Positions 35,339 to 43,347 are shown, counted from the first letter of the stretch. The stretch: DNA of 64,000 bases from Pelagibacterium montanilacus (GCF_003992665.1 NZ_RZMX01000059.1:289497-353496), one strand, 5' to 3'. Notes: a model not told the origin generated them from the letters alone. Numbers and translations: made by a program.

Positions 35339-36301
35339 ATGTCCAGATTCACCACCAGCCGTCGCGGCTTTTTCGCCGGCGCCGGGCTCGCCGCCAGCTC
35401 GCTCGTGCTGCCCGCCTCCACCATGGCGACCGCCAGCGCCCAGGAAGCCGAGGCGAGCGATATGCCCGATCAGGGGCTCGTCCGCCGCATCGGGCTTGGC
35501 GGCTTCACCATCCTGACCGTATCGGACGGCATGCGCCCGGGAGATGGCCCGCACCCCACCTTCGGGGAAGATCAGGACCCGGAAGCTGTCGCGGAGCTGA
35601 TGGCCGAGAACTTCCTGCCCGAGACCCGGTTCGTAAACGGATTCACCCCGACGCTGATCGACACTGGCAATGAGGTGATCCTTTTCGACACCGGCATGGG
35701 TGCGAATGGCCGCGCCAATGGCATGGGCCGGCTGCGCGGTCTCCTCGAGCAGGCAGGCTATGCACCTGACAGCATCGATACTGTCGTGCTCACCCACCTT
35801 CATCCGGACCATATCGGCGGGCTGTGGGAAGGCGAGGAGCCGGCGTTCCCCGAGGCCGACTACGTGATCGGGCAGGCCGAGTACGATCACTGGTCCGCCG
35901 AGGGTGCCGAGAACGTCATGAACGCCGTTGGCCCGCTCGCCGAGCGCACCCGCTTTATCGGCGATGGGGAGGACGTGGTGTCCGGCATCACCGGCATGGC
36001 CGCGTTCGGTCACACGCCTGGCCACATGATCTTCCACATCGAGAGCGATGGCGAGCGCCTGGCCCTGACCGCCGACACCGCCAACCATTACGTCGCCTCG
36101 CTGCAGCGCCCCGACTGGCATGTGGCCTTCGACGCCGACAAGGAAGCGGCGGCGCAAACCCGCCGGCAAGTGTTCGGCATGATCGCAGCCGATCGCATCC
36201 CCTTTATCGGCTATCACATGCCGTTCCCGGCGCTGGGCTATGTCGAAGAATTCGGCGACGGCTTCCGCTACGTGCCGGCGACCTATCAGTTCGACGTGTG
36301 A
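35339..36301 (+). CDS. Tat-exported MBL-fold metallo-hydrolase (lactonase-like)
   Basis: A 320-residue metallo-beta-lactamase-fold enzyme. The N-terminus has a twin-arginine signal (TSRRGFF, then a hydrophobic stretch, cleavage near ASAQ), so the folded enzyme is exported to the periplasm. The dinuclear zinc motif THLHPDHIGG gives His153, His155, Asp157 and His158. Further ligands are in FGHTPGHM and TADTANH. The layout is like N-acyl homoserine lactonases and related quorum-quenching enzymes, but these motifs are shared by many MBL hydrolases, so the substrate is open. A possible EcfG promoter lies just upstream. Confidence 0.85.
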   Translation: MSRFTTSRRGFFAGAGLAASSLVLPASTMATASAQEAEASDMPDQGLVRRIGLGGFTILTVSDGMRPGDGPHPTFGEDQDPEAVAELMAENFLPETRFVNGFTPTLIDTGNEVILFDTGMGANGRANGMGRLRGLLEQAGYAPDSIDTVVLTHLHPDHIGGLWEGEEPAFPEADYVIGQAEYDHWSAEGAENVMNAVGPLAERTRFIGDGEDVVSGITGMAAFGHTPGHMIFHIESDGERLALTADTANHYVASLQRPDWHVAFDADKEAAAQTRRQVFGMIAADRIPFIGYHMPFPALGYVEEFGDGFRYVPATYQFDV

Positions 36302-36330
36302 GCCCCACAATACCAGCGCTTCAGAAATGC

Positions 36331-36355
36331 CCCGGCGGGCCATCGGTCCGCCGGG
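36331..36355. terminator. Bidirectional hairpin between convergent genes
   Basis: The 11-base arms CCCGGCGGGCC and GGTCCGCCGGG (one G-U pair) enclose a 3-base loop between the MBL gene and the convergent VOC gene. Short T/A runs on both sides (GATTTCT and AGAAATG) allow use in either direction. Confidence 0.65.
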
Positions 36356-36364
36356 CGATTTCTG

Positions 36365-36775
36365 TCAGGCCTGAGGCACGACGTTGACCATCCAATGGAC
36401 GCCGAACCGGTCTCTCGTCATGCCAAAGCCGGGGGACCATGACGTCGACGCGAACGGCATGGTCTGCTCTCCGCCCTCTGACAGGGCGTCATAGACTGAC
36501 CGGGCCCTGGCCGGATCCTCGAAATGGAGCGAAAGCGAGAACCCGCCACCGGGCTGGGCATATTCGGGAGGCGTATCGGCGCCCATAAGCTCATACTCGC
36601 CCGCTCGCATATGAGCATTCATGATCTTGTCGGACCAATGCGCGCCGGCCCCTTCTCCCTCGGGCGTGTCGCCATGGGTGATCATGTCCAGAATGGTGCC
36701 GTCCAGCACCCGCTCGTAAAAGGCAAAGGCCTCGCGGCAATCGCCGGAAAAAGACAGATAGGGAATGATCTTCAT
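36365..36775 (-). CDS. VOC-family (PhnB/glyoxalase-like) protein of the ECF module
   Basis: A 136-residue VOC-fold protein of the PhnB/3-demethylubiquinone-like group. It opens MKIIPYLSFSGDCREAFAFY and ends FGMTRDRFGVHWMVNV, both usual in this family. It probably dimerises, and the metal site is not certain. The start at 36775 has GGGAGAG upstream; the frame to 36799 would add 8 residues. It lies 91 bases after the SRPBCC gene on the same strand, and the two accompany YCII/DGPF proteins in ECF42 modules. Role unknown; proposed as a small-molecule-binding or modifying effector of the sigma factor response. Confidence 0.8.
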   Translation of the reverse strand: MKIIPYLSFSGDCREAFAFYERVLDGTILDMITHGDTPEGEGAGAHWSDKIMNAHMRAGEYELMGADTPPEYAQPGGGFSLSLHFEDPARARSVYDALSEGGEQTMPFASTSWSPGFGMTRDRFGVHWMVNVVPQA

Positions 36776-36866
36776 TTCTTTCTCTCCCTGAAGAAACAAT
36801 GAGACATCAGTCGGTTGCCGCTACACCCGGATTCAATCCGGCAAGTCGCGGAATCAGGACGTGAAG

Positions 36867-37337
36867 TCAGCTCGCAATGCGTTTGGCGACTTCTTCGAGC
36901 TGGTCGGCAGCGATGCCCCAGCCGACCTCGAACCCCATCTCCTCATGGGCCTTGCGATCCTCGACCTTCCAGTGCCAGGCCGACGCGGTGTAGCGGGTGC
37001 CGCCATCCTCGTCCGCGAAGGTGAAGACACCGACCATGAACGGCGCCGCGGACGGCACCCAGCCCGGCAGGAAGGCGTCCGTGAACGCGATGCGCTCATT
37101 GGGGATCGCCTCGAGCACGACGCCGGGATCGCCTTCCGGATGCAAATTGCCATCGCCGTCGACCATCTGGGTGCGGAAAACGCCGCCGGGACGCAGGTCC
37201 AGCTCGACTTCGGGCGTGGTGTAGGGCCGGGGCGCCCACCACTCGCCCAGATGCTCGGTCCAGGCCCGGTAGAGCACGGGGCGGGGAACAGGGATGAGCC
37301 GTGTGATCGAAAGGCTGTGTTCTGGCTGACGGTGCAT
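36867..37337 (-). CDS. SRPBCC (AHSA1-like) domain protein of the ECF module
   Basis: A 156-residue START/AHA1-type protein. Characteristic motifs are RLIPVPRPVLYRAWTEHLGEWW near the start and ASAWHWKVEDRKAHEEMGF near the C-terminus. Such proteins bind hydrophobic ligands in a deep cavity. I chose the ATG at 37337 since an ECF-type promoter (37372-37399) lies between it and the longer frame start at 37418. It may therefore be transcribed with the VOC gene independently of the sigma operon. The function is not established. Confidence 0.8.
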   Translation of the reverse strand: MHRQPEHSLSITRLIPVPRPVLYRAWTEHLGEWWAPRPYTTPEVELDLRPGGVFRTQMVDGDGNLHPEGDPGVVLEAIPNERIAFTDAFLPGWVPSAAPFMVGVFTFADEDGGTRYTASAWHWKVEDRKAHEEMGFEVGWGIAADQLEEVAKRIAS

Positions 37338-37371
37338 CTCGGGGTCTCTCTTGGTGTTGCTATGAAACAAT

Positions 37372-37399
37372 GACGGGCGGGGATGGGGGGCATCCGACA
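37372..37399 (-). promoter_or_regulatory. Second ECF42-type promoter, before the SRPBCC gene
   Basis: Read on the minus strand: TGTCGG at 37399-37394, an 18-base spacer, then CGTC at 37375-37372, 35 bases before the ATG at 37337. The 9-base box GATGTCGGA is identical to that before the YCII gene. The reported ECF42 consensus has TGTCGA at -35 and a CGTC-like -10. Confidence 0.55.
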
Positions 37400-37418
37400 T
37401 CAGGGAGCGATAAAACAA

Positions 37419-38684
37419 TCACGGATAGCGAAATCGGCGCGAGCGCGCCTCGGCATCGAGCGCGTCGAGGTGCTTGCGGATATGGGCCGCCTCGGCCGGC
37501 GTGCCCGCAAGGGCGATCGCGCGGCCCAGCGCCTCGCGCGCCTCGTCGCGACGGTCGGTTTCCGTGAGCAGAAGTCCGCGCAGCCCGTGGAAGTAGAAAT
37601 AATTGGCGAGCGGCCCGGCAAGCGGCTCGATCAGCTCGAGCGCGGCGATGGCGCCTCGGGTCTTGGACACGGCGACCGCGCGGTTGAGGGTGACGACCGG
37701 GGAGGGCTGCATGCGCTCGAGCGTGCCATAGAGCAGGTCGATCTGCCCCCAGTCGGTGGCCTCCGGTGCGCCGGCGCGCGCGTGGAGTGCGGCGATCGCG
37801 GCCTGAACCTGATAGGGGCCGGGCCGCCCGTGGCGCATGGCCTTGTCCATCATCGCCAGCCCTTCGGCAATCGCCACCCTGTCCCAGAGTTTGCGATCCT
37901 GATCGTCAAGCAGCACCGGGGCGCCCTCGGCGTCGAACCGGGCATCGCGGCGAGAATGCTGGAGGACCATCAGCGCCAGAAGGCCCATGAGCTCGGGCTC
38001 GGACGGAAACAGACCCAGCAGCAGCCGTCCGAGCCGGATCGCCTCGACGCAGAGCGCCGCGCCATGGGCCCGCTGGCCGGCGGAATAGCCTTCATTGAAC
38101 ACCAGGTAGATCATTACCATCACCGCGCCCAGTCGTTCGGCGCGCTCGATCGCGTCGGGGGGCTCGAACGAAGCGCCCGATTTCGCGATTCTGGCCTTGG
38201 CGCGGGTGATCCGCTGCTCGAGTGCCGCTTCGCTGACCAGAAACGCACGCGCGATCTGGGGCACGCTCAGCCCCGAGACGACCCGAAGCGCCACCGCGAT
38301 CTGCTGGGTGGCGGGCAGGTCGGGGTGGCAGCAGGTGAACAGCAGCCGCAGGATATCGTCCCGGAAATGGCTGGTGTCGAGCCGTTCGACCACATCGGTC
38401 TCGGCGTCCTCGGTATCGGAAAGCAGATCCTCGGAGGGCAGCGGAACCAGGCGCGAGCGCTTGCGCAGGGTATCGACCCCGGTGTTCCGGCCCACCAGGA
38501 TCAGCCATGCGACCGGATCGCGCGGCGGACCCTTGTCCGGCCATGTGCGGAGCGCTCGCAGGCAGGCCTCCTGGAACGCCTCCTCGGCCAGATCGACATC
38601 CCGGAAATAGCGGTAGAGCGCAGCGACCGCGCGGGGACGCGCGCCGTTGAGCGCCAGGCCGATCCAGTCGTGGTCTCCTGTCAT
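37419..38684 (-). CDS. ECF42-group RNA polymerase sigma factor with C-terminal helical extension
   Basis: A 421-residue ECF sigma factor. Sigma-2 (about 10-80) includes DLAEEAFQEACLRALRTWP and DPVAWLILVGRNTGVDTLRK. Sigma-4 (about 110-180) has ATQQIAVALRVVSGLSVPQI. A long C-terminal part (about 185-421) resembles the TPR-like DUF6596 extension typical of ECF42, containing YLVFNEGYSAG and the repeat-like PSPVVTLNRAVA. ECF42 factors lack an anti-sigma factor; the extension is thought to be needed for activity. The start ATG overlaps the stop of the YCII gene (ATGA), so the pair is coupled. It likely activates its own operon and the SRPBCC-VOC pair through the boxes seen at 39079-39105 and 37372-37399. 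Confidence 0.9.
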   Translation of the reverse strand: MTGDHDWIGLALNGARPRAVAALYRYFRDVDLAEEAFQEACLRALRTWPDKGPPRDPVAWLILVGRNTGVDTLRKRSRLVPLPSEDLLSDTEDAETDVVERLDTSHFRDDILRLLFTCCHPDLPATQQIAVALRVVSGLSVPQIARAFLVSEAALEQRITRAKARIAKSGASFEPPDAIERAERLGAVMVMIYLVFNEGYSAGQRAHGAALCVEAIRLGRLLLGLFPSEPELMGLLALMVLQHSRRDARFDAEGAPVLLDDQDRKLWDRVAIAEGLAMMDKAMRHGRPGPYQVQAAIAALHARAGAPEATDWGQIDLLYGTLERMQPSPVVTLNRAVAVSKTRGAIAALELIEPLAGPLANYFYFHGLRGLLLTETDRRDEAREALGRAIALAGTPAEAAHIRKHLDALDAEARSRRFRYP

Positions 38685-39055
38685 GGTGTGGCAGAACCGG
38701 GGTTGAAGAACGAGACCGGGCGAATCTCGTAGGAGCCCGTGCCGGGGTTGGCTCTGGCCAGATCCCGAACGATCGTCACAACCTCATCGAGGGTTTCGCA
38801 ATCCACGACGTAAAAGCCGAGGAATTGTTCCTTGGTTTCGGCAAAGGGGCCGTCGAGCACCAGCGGCTCGCCTGCGGTCTTGCGCAGGGTGGTGGCCGCG
38901 GTGGTCGGCAGCAGACGCGCGACCGGGCCCAGCTTGCCCGCTTCGGCGAGTGGCTTCTGGACGGCCATCAGATCGTCCATGACCTTCCTGTCCTCGGCCT
39001 CGCTCCAGGTCCCGACGACGGTCTCGTCATTGTAGCAGAGAATGGCATACAGCAT
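38681..39055 (-). CDS. YCII-related protein with DGPF motif
   Basis: A 124-residue YCII/YciI-fold protein with the group-defining LDGPFAETKEQFLGFYVV around residues 65-82 and the opening MLYAILCYNDE. These DGPF proteins are the constant neighbours of ECF42 sigma factors; their function is unresolved, with a catalytic or sensing role suggested by the ferredoxin-like fold. The ATG at 39055 with AAGGAG 10 bases upstream is preferred to 39115, since a promoter lies between them. It is first gene of the sigma operon, and its stop overlaps the sigma start. Confidence 0.88.
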   Translation of the reverse strand: MLYAILCYNDETVVGTWSEAEDRKVMDDLMAVQKPLAEAGKLGPVARLLPTTAATTLRKTAGEPLVLDGPFAETKEQFLGFYVVDCETLDEVVTIVRDLARANPGTGSYEIRPVSFFNPGSATP

Positions 39056-39078
39056 CAGTGAGCTCCTTATGGGGCGAG

Positions 39079-39105
39079 GACGATCCTCGTTGGGGTATTC
39101 CGACA
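39079..39105 (-). promoter_or_regulatory. ECF42-type promoter of the YCII-sigma operon
   Basis: Read on the minus strand: TGTCGG at 39105-39100, a 17-base spacer, then CGTC at 39082-39079, 23 bases before the ATG at 39055. It shares the box GATGTCGGA with the promoter at 37372-37399 and agrees with the published ECF42 pattern in all but one -35 base. Confidence 0.65.
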
Positions 39106-39214
39106 TCGGTCCCATAAATTATGCTCCGGCGCGCTGGCTGCGGGAAGGGGTGAAACCGTGGGTGTACTCGCGCGTTTGGGCCTCATCGGCAACGGATGAA
39201 CCAGGAGGTGGGTC

Positions 39215-39430
39215 ATGGATCGCAAGGATCTCGAGGATATCATCGGGCCGGTCGACAACCAGCTCGCTGCCGAAATCGCCGGGATCGGAGCCAATGAGCA
39301 GGAACTGGCCGAAGCATTCGCTTGGCTCAACGCCGATGAGGCCATGTTCAACGCGGGCCGACCCATGCCCTCGGGCCGGGTCGCGCGACTGATCGAAATC
39401 CTGCAAACGCCAGACGACGAGCACCCGTGA
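39215..39430 (+). CDS. Small acidic hypothetical protein (71 residues)
   Basis: A 71-residue protein with a strong Shine-Dalgarno (AGGAGGTGGG) 4-6 bases before the ATG, which makes it a credible gene despite its size. It is acidic and probably helical, with Leu-rich faces (IIGPVDNQLAAEIAGI and SGRVARLIEILQT), and has no signal peptide or membrane segment. It is divergent from the ECF42 operon, and 95 bases separate it from the cyclopropane synthase gene on the same strand. I do not recognise a family. Confidence 0.7.
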   Translation: MDRKDLEDIIGPVDNQLAAEIAGIGANEQELAEAFAWLNADEAMFNAGRPMPSGRVARLIEILQTPDDEHP

Positions 39431-39525
39431 ACGGCTCCGAACCGCTTCTGGACAAAGAAGGAAAAGTTCAATTCAATGGACATGTTGAGTTCGGAATTTG
39501 ACTCTGCAATTGCGGATGCTTCGAC

Positions 39526-40641
39526 ATGTCAGCGAGGTTCAAGCGCTTTATAACTGACCTTCTGGCCGAGTGCGACGTCGTGGTCGGGGGCAGTCGGCCG
39601 TGGGACGTCCAGGTCCATGACGAGAGGCTCTATGGCCGTGTGATGACCCAGGGCTCGCTTGGGCTGGGCGAGGCCTATATGGACGGCTGGTGGGACGCCG
39701 AGGCTGTGGACCAGTTCCTCTATCGGCTGATGACCGCCGATATCGGCTCGCGCATCCGGTTCGACTTCGCGCTCGCGGCTGCGACGCTCAAAGGCATGGT
39801 GCTGAACACCCAGCGCTGGCGCGCGACCGAAGTCGGCGAAAAGCACTACGACATCGGAAACGATCTCTACCGGCGCATGCTCGACACACGCATGATCTAT
39901 TCCTGCGCGTATTGGCGGGAAGCCGACACGCTCGATGCCGCGCAGGAAGCCAAGCTCGACCTCATCTGCCGCAAGATCGGGCTCAGGGAGGGCCAGACCG
40001 TTCTCGACGTCGGCTCGGGCTGGGGCGGCTTTCTCAAATTCGCGGCCGAGAAATACGGCGCCAGAGGCATCGGCATCACGGTGTCGAAAGAGCAATACGC
40101 CTACGCCAACGACACGCGCGGCGATCTGCCCATCGAGACCCGGCTGATGGATTACATGGATCTCGACGGTTCATTCGACCAGATCGTCTCGATCGGCATG
40201 TTCGAGCATGTGGGCTACAAGAATTATCGCCGTTATCTCGCAAAAATCCGCTCGCTGCTCTCGCCGGACGGGCTGTTCCTGCTGCACACCATCGGCGGAT
40301 CCCTCAGCCGCAGGAGCGGCGAACCCTGGATCGAGAAATACATTTTCCCCAATGGCATGCTGCCCTCGCCCCGACAGTTGACCCGGGCCGCCGAGCGCCG
40401 GCTGGTCATGGAGGACTGGCACAATTTCGGCGCCGATTACGACCGCACGCTGATGGCCTGGCACGCGCGCTTCGAAGCGGCCTGGCCCGAGATCGCAGAC
40501 CGGTATGGCGCGCGCTTCCATCGCATGTGGCGCTACTACCTCCTGTGCTGCGCGGCGGCCTTCCGGGCGCGGTGGGTCCATCTCTGGCAGGTCGTCTATT
40601 CGCCCAATGGCGTGCCCGGCGGATACAGGAGCGTCCGGTAG
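39526..40641 (+). CDS. cfa: Cyclopropane-fatty-acyl-phospholipid synthase
   Basis: A 371-residue SAM-dependent enzyme that adds a methylene bridge to unsaturated acyl chains of membrane phospholipids. The N-terminal lipid-binding part has GSLGLGEAYMDGWWD; HYDIGNDLYRRMLDTRMIYS lies near residue 108; the SAM site is VLDVGSGWGGFLKFAA near 158. GMFEHVGYKNY and the C-terminal W/R-rich region are also typical. It is followed by a membrane protein gene after 2 bases, so the two are probably co-translated. The leader (39431-39525) is AT-richer than its surroundings and likely holds the promoter. Cfa is usually induced in stationary phase or acid stress. Confidence 0.93.
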   Translation: MSARFKRFITDLLAECDVVVGGSRPWDVQVHDERLYGRVMTQGSLGLGEAYMDGWWDAEAVDQFLYRLMTADIGSRIRFDFALAAATLKGMVLNTQRWRATEVGEKHYDIGNDLYRRMLDTRMIYSCAYWREADTLDAAQEAKLDLICRKIGLREGQTVLDVGSGWGGFLKFAAEKYGARGIGITVSKEQYAYANDTRGDLPIETRLMDYMDLDGSFDQIVSIGMFEHVGYKNYRRYLAKIRSLLSPDGLFLLHTIGGSLSRRSGEPWIEKYIFPNGMLPSPRQLTRAAERRLVMEDWHNFGADYDRTLMAWHARFEAAWPEIADRYGARFHRMWRYYLLCCAAAFRARWVHLWQVVYSPNGVPGGYRSVR

Positions 40642-40643
40642 GC

Positions 40644-41309
40644 ATGTCACCAGGCCTCGTGTTCGCCCTTTTAGGCCTCGCGGCCCTCGACAGTACGTCC
40701 ATCGGGACGCTCTATATCCCCATCTGGCTGATGGCTCGCGGCGTCGCGACCCGGGGCGTGCTGTTCTATCTCGCCTGCGTGGCGGCCTGCTACTTCGCGG
40801 TCGGGCTGGCGGTTCTGGCTGGCGCGGAATCTCTGGTGGATGTGCTTGGCGGGGCGATAGCGAGCCGGGCTGCGAGCTGGGCGATGGTCGGGGCAGGGAT
40901 GTTGCTGATGGCCTTCGGCTTCTGTGTCCGGCAGCGGCGGAAAGCCGCGTGGCGCGAGCGGGCCGGAGGTCCGGGGGGCGCGCGCGGTCTCGCAGCGCTG
41001 GCCGTTACCACAGTCACGCTCGAGTTCGCGACGATGCTTCCCTACCTGGGCGCGATTGCCCTCATCGGGGCCGCGGATATGGGAAACTCGGCGCGCACCG
41101 CGACAATGGCCGTCTACAGCCTCGCCATGGTGGCCCCGGCGCTGGTCCTTGCCCCGCTCAAGGCCGGCCGCGTGGGCGCGATCGCGAGATGGGTGGACTG
41201 GCTCGACGCCCGGTTCGCCGAACTGGGTGGCGGGAGCGGACCGCGTTGGACCTTTGTCGTGCTGGGAATGGCTCTTGCCGGGTTCGGGACTTACCGGCTG
41301 GTCTCCTGA
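40644..41309 (+). CDS. SAP/GAP-family integral membrane protein
   Basis: A 221-residue protein with six hydrophobic segments. It begins SPGLVFALLGLAALDSTSIG, a pattern seen in the GAP/SfLAP (Sap, sulfolipid-addressing) family, which is LysE-like in topology. In mycobacteria these proteins take part in moving lipids to the surface. It is 2 bases after cfa, so a link with membrane lipid modification or transport is a reasonable inference. The frame opens far upstream in cfa; the ATG at 40644 is chosen for fit. A TetR gene with its own operator follows. Confidence 0.75.
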   Translation: MSPGLVFALLGLAALDSTSIGTLYIPIWLMARGVATRGVLFYLACVAACYFAVGLAVLAGAESLVDVLGGAIASRAASWAMVGAGMLLMAFGFCVRQRRKAAWRERAGGPGGARGLAALAVTTVTLEFATMLPYLGAIALIGAADMGNSARTATMAVYSLAMVAPALVLAPLKAGRVGAIARWVDWLDARFAELGGGSGPRWTFVVLGMALAGFGTYRLVS

Positions 41310-41378
41310 CGGGTGCGCGCGCAGCGAACGCACCTGCCGGTCATCACGCCGTTGACAGAATGGTCGTGATGGCGGAGG

Positions 41379-41401
41379 TTCCGACCGCCAGTCGGTCGGA
41401 A
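41379..41401 (+). promoter_or_regulatory. TetR operator palindrome
   Basis: Perfect 9-base arms TTCCGACCG (41379-41387) and CGGTCGGAA (41393-41401) flank CCAGT. It ends 12 bases before the ATG of the TetR gene, as expected for autorepression. Arms and spacing are typical of TetR-family operators. Confidence 0.75.
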
Positions 41402-41413
41402 AGAAAGTGCGTG

Positions 41414-42130
41414 ATGTTTGTTCCAAGGCAGAGGCGTGATCCGGGGGCCCGGCGCGATGCGATCATCGGCGCGGCGTCGGCGCTGTTCCTCGAAAAGGGC
41501 TATGAAGCCACGACCGTGAGCGACATCCTCGCGCGGGCCGGGGTGTCCAAGGGTGGCTTTTACCACCACTTCGCCACCAAGGAGGACGCGCTCGAGGCGT
41601 TCTGCGTGGAACTGGCGGAATCGCTGCTCGAGGAGATCGAGCCGATCCTGAAATCCGAAGTGCTTTCGCCCTATGAGCGGCTCAACGACATGCTGACCAC
41701 CATGCGGCAGGCCCGGGCCGAAACGCTGCCCGACATCATCGGCGTGTTCGGGCCGCTGTTCGCTCCGGAAAACCTCGCCTTGTACAGCCGGATCAACAGG
41801 GCGATCGGAGAGCGGATTGCCCCCGCCTTCGCCCAGGTCATCGCCGAGGGTGCCGAGGACGGCACGTTCATGATCGTTGGAGATGCCGAGACGACCGCCG
41901 AGATCATGTTCGCGGTGGGCACGGCGAGCTACGAACCGCTTGCGGCATTGCTCGCCGCCGCCGGAACCCCCGAGGCCGAGGCTGCAGCGGTCAAAGCCGA
42001 ACAGCGGCTGGTCGCACAGGGCTTTGCCGCAGACCGCATCCTCGGGCTTCCCGATGGCAGCATCCGATTTGCCGACCCGGGCTTCGTCCGCCTGCTGCTG
42101 GACGCAGCGGCAGCGCTCGCCGCGCGGTAA
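41414..42130 (+). CDS. TetR/AcrR-family transcriptional regulator
   Basis: A 238-residue regulator. The N-terminal HTH (about 10-60) has RRDAIIGAASALFLEKGYEA and SDILARAGVSKGGFYHHFAT, the family hallmark. The C-terminal ligand domain is helical and not informative. The ATG at 41414 is chosen since the palindrome at 41379-41401 lies immediately upstream and would be in the coding region of a longer version (ATG at 41369). It lies 105 bases after the membrane protein gene of the cfa pair, which may be one of its targets. The ligand is unknown. Confidence 0.9.
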   Translation: MFVPRQRRDPGARRDAIIGAASALFLEKGYEATTVSDILARAGVSKGGFYHHFATKEDALEAFCVELAESLLEEIEPILKSEVLSPYERLNDMLTTMRQARAETLPDIIGVFGPLFAPENLALYSRINRAIGERIAPAFAQVIAEGAEDGTFMIVGDAETTAEIMFAVGTASYEPLAALLAAAGTPEAEAAAVKAEQRLVAQGFAADRILGLPDGSIRFADPGFVRLLLDAAAALAAR

Positions 42131-42207
42131 AAGCCCCGATTTTGCCCCTTAGCGCCGATGGGTGTATAGGGCGCTGATCCCGGCGCACAAACCGCCGACC
42201 GCTGCCA

Positions 42208-43221
42208 ATGTTCGATGAGACGATGCAAGACTTGAATTCCTCCCGCCGCTTCGCCGTGGCGCCCATGATGGACTGGACCGATACCCATTGCCGGTATCTG
42301 CACAGGCTGTTGTCGCGCCGGGCCCTGCTCTTCACCGAAATGGTGACCAGCGCCGCGCTCGTGCATGGTGATCCCGGGCAGCTTCTCGCCTATGGCGATA
42401 CCGAGCATCCGGTCGCGCTGCAGCTCGGGGGCTCCGATCCCCGGGAGTTGGCCGAGGCGGTGCGCGTGGCGGAGCCCTTTGACTATGACGAGATCAACCT
42501 CAACGTCGGCTGCCCTTCGGACCGCGTGAAGGCGGGCCGGTTCGGCGCATGCCTGATGGCCGAGCCCGAGCTTGTCGCCGAGTGCGTGCGCGCCATGCGC
42601 GACGCCACCGACCGCCCGGTCACCGTGAAATGCCGCATCGGCATCGACGACCAGGATCCCGAGACCGGGCTGGACCGCTTCGTGGACACGGTCCTGCCCG
42701 CGGGTATGGACCACCTTTACGTCCACGCCCGCAAGGCCTGGCTCCAGGGGCTCTCGCCGAAGGAGAACCGGACCCGCCCTCCGCTCGACTACGACCGGGT
42801 CCACAGGCTCAAGGCGCGTCTGGGGGCGTTCCCGGTCTCGATCAATGGCGGGATCGAAACGCTCGAGGCGTGCGAGGACCACCTCGCGGTTCTCGACGGC
42901 GTCATGCTGGGGCGGGCCGCCTATCACGATCCCATGCTCTTGGCCCGGATCGACCGCCGCCTTTACGGGGACGACCGGGACGGGCCTACGCTCGATCAGG
43001 TTCGGGACGCCATGATCGTTTATGCCGAGGGGCAGATGGCCAGCGGCGAGATCCGCGTCAACCGGATCACCCGGCACATGCTGGGGCTGGCCAACGGGCT
43101 CCCGGGGGCGCGCAAATTCAGGCAGATTCTGAGCGTGGAAGCGTGTCGCCCGGGCGCCGGGCCCGAAGTCATCGCAGAGGCCTTCGCGGTCCTCGACACG
43201 CAGATGGCGCTGGCCGGCTAG
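42208..43221 (+). CDS. dusA: tRNA-dihydrouridine(20/20a) synthase DusA
   Basis: A 337-residue FMN enzyme reducing uridine 20/20a in the tRNA D-loop. Motifs: APMMDWTDTHCRYL (FMN phosphate region), LNVGCPSDRVKAGRFGACLM with the catalytic Cys, VKCRIGIDD, HARKAWLQGLSPKENR (DusA-specific) and SINGGIETLE. Length and motif order are those of DusA. The start ATG at 42208 (or the M at 42223) is open; no strong SD is seen. A RIME-like repeat follows. Confidence 0.93.
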   Translation: MFDETMQDLNSSRRFAVAPMMDWTDTHCRYLHRLLSRRALLFTEMVTSAALVHGDPGQLLAYGDTEHPVALQLGGSDPRELAEAVRVAEPFDYDEINLNVGCPSDRVKAGRFGACLMAEPELVAECVRAMRDATDRPVTVKCRIGIDDQDPETGLDRFVDTVLPAGMDHLYVHARKAWLQGLSPKENRTRPPLDYDRVHRLKARLGAFPVSINGGIETLEACEDHLAVLDGVMLGRAAYHDPMLLARIDRRLYGDDRDGPTLDQVRDAMIVYAEGQMASGEIRVNRITRHMLGLANGLPGARKFRQILSVEACRPGAGPEVIAEAFAVLDTQMALAG

Positions 43222-43246
43222 GCGAAGCGCACCCGGTCTCTGCTCC

Positions 43247-43339
43247 AGAGCGTTTTCAGGAAAAGTGGAAGAACTTTTCCGGTTCGGAAACGCGACACAT
43301 CAAAGACTTAGCGCTCCTGTTCTGATTCAATCAGAACAG
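43247..43339 (+). repeat. RIME-like palindromic intergenic repeat
   Basis: This element shows two hairpins: GGAAAAGT/ACTTTTCC (43259-43266, 43273-43280) and CTGTTCTGATT/AATCAGAACAG (43317-43327, 43329-43339) around one central C. The segments AGAGCGTTTTCAGG, GGAAACGCGAC and CAAAGACTTA recall the ~100-bp RIME/Bru-RS repeats of rhizobia and Brucella. It lies between dusA and the convergent aspartic protease gene. Confidence 0.75.
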
Positions 43340-43347
43340 CATATGCC

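Noticed and set aside
36776..36866. Third ECF42 promoter before the VOC gene
   Set aside because: GATGTC is present, but the -35 hexamer and a CGTC at proper spacing are not; the VOC gene is more likely read from the SRPBCC promoter.
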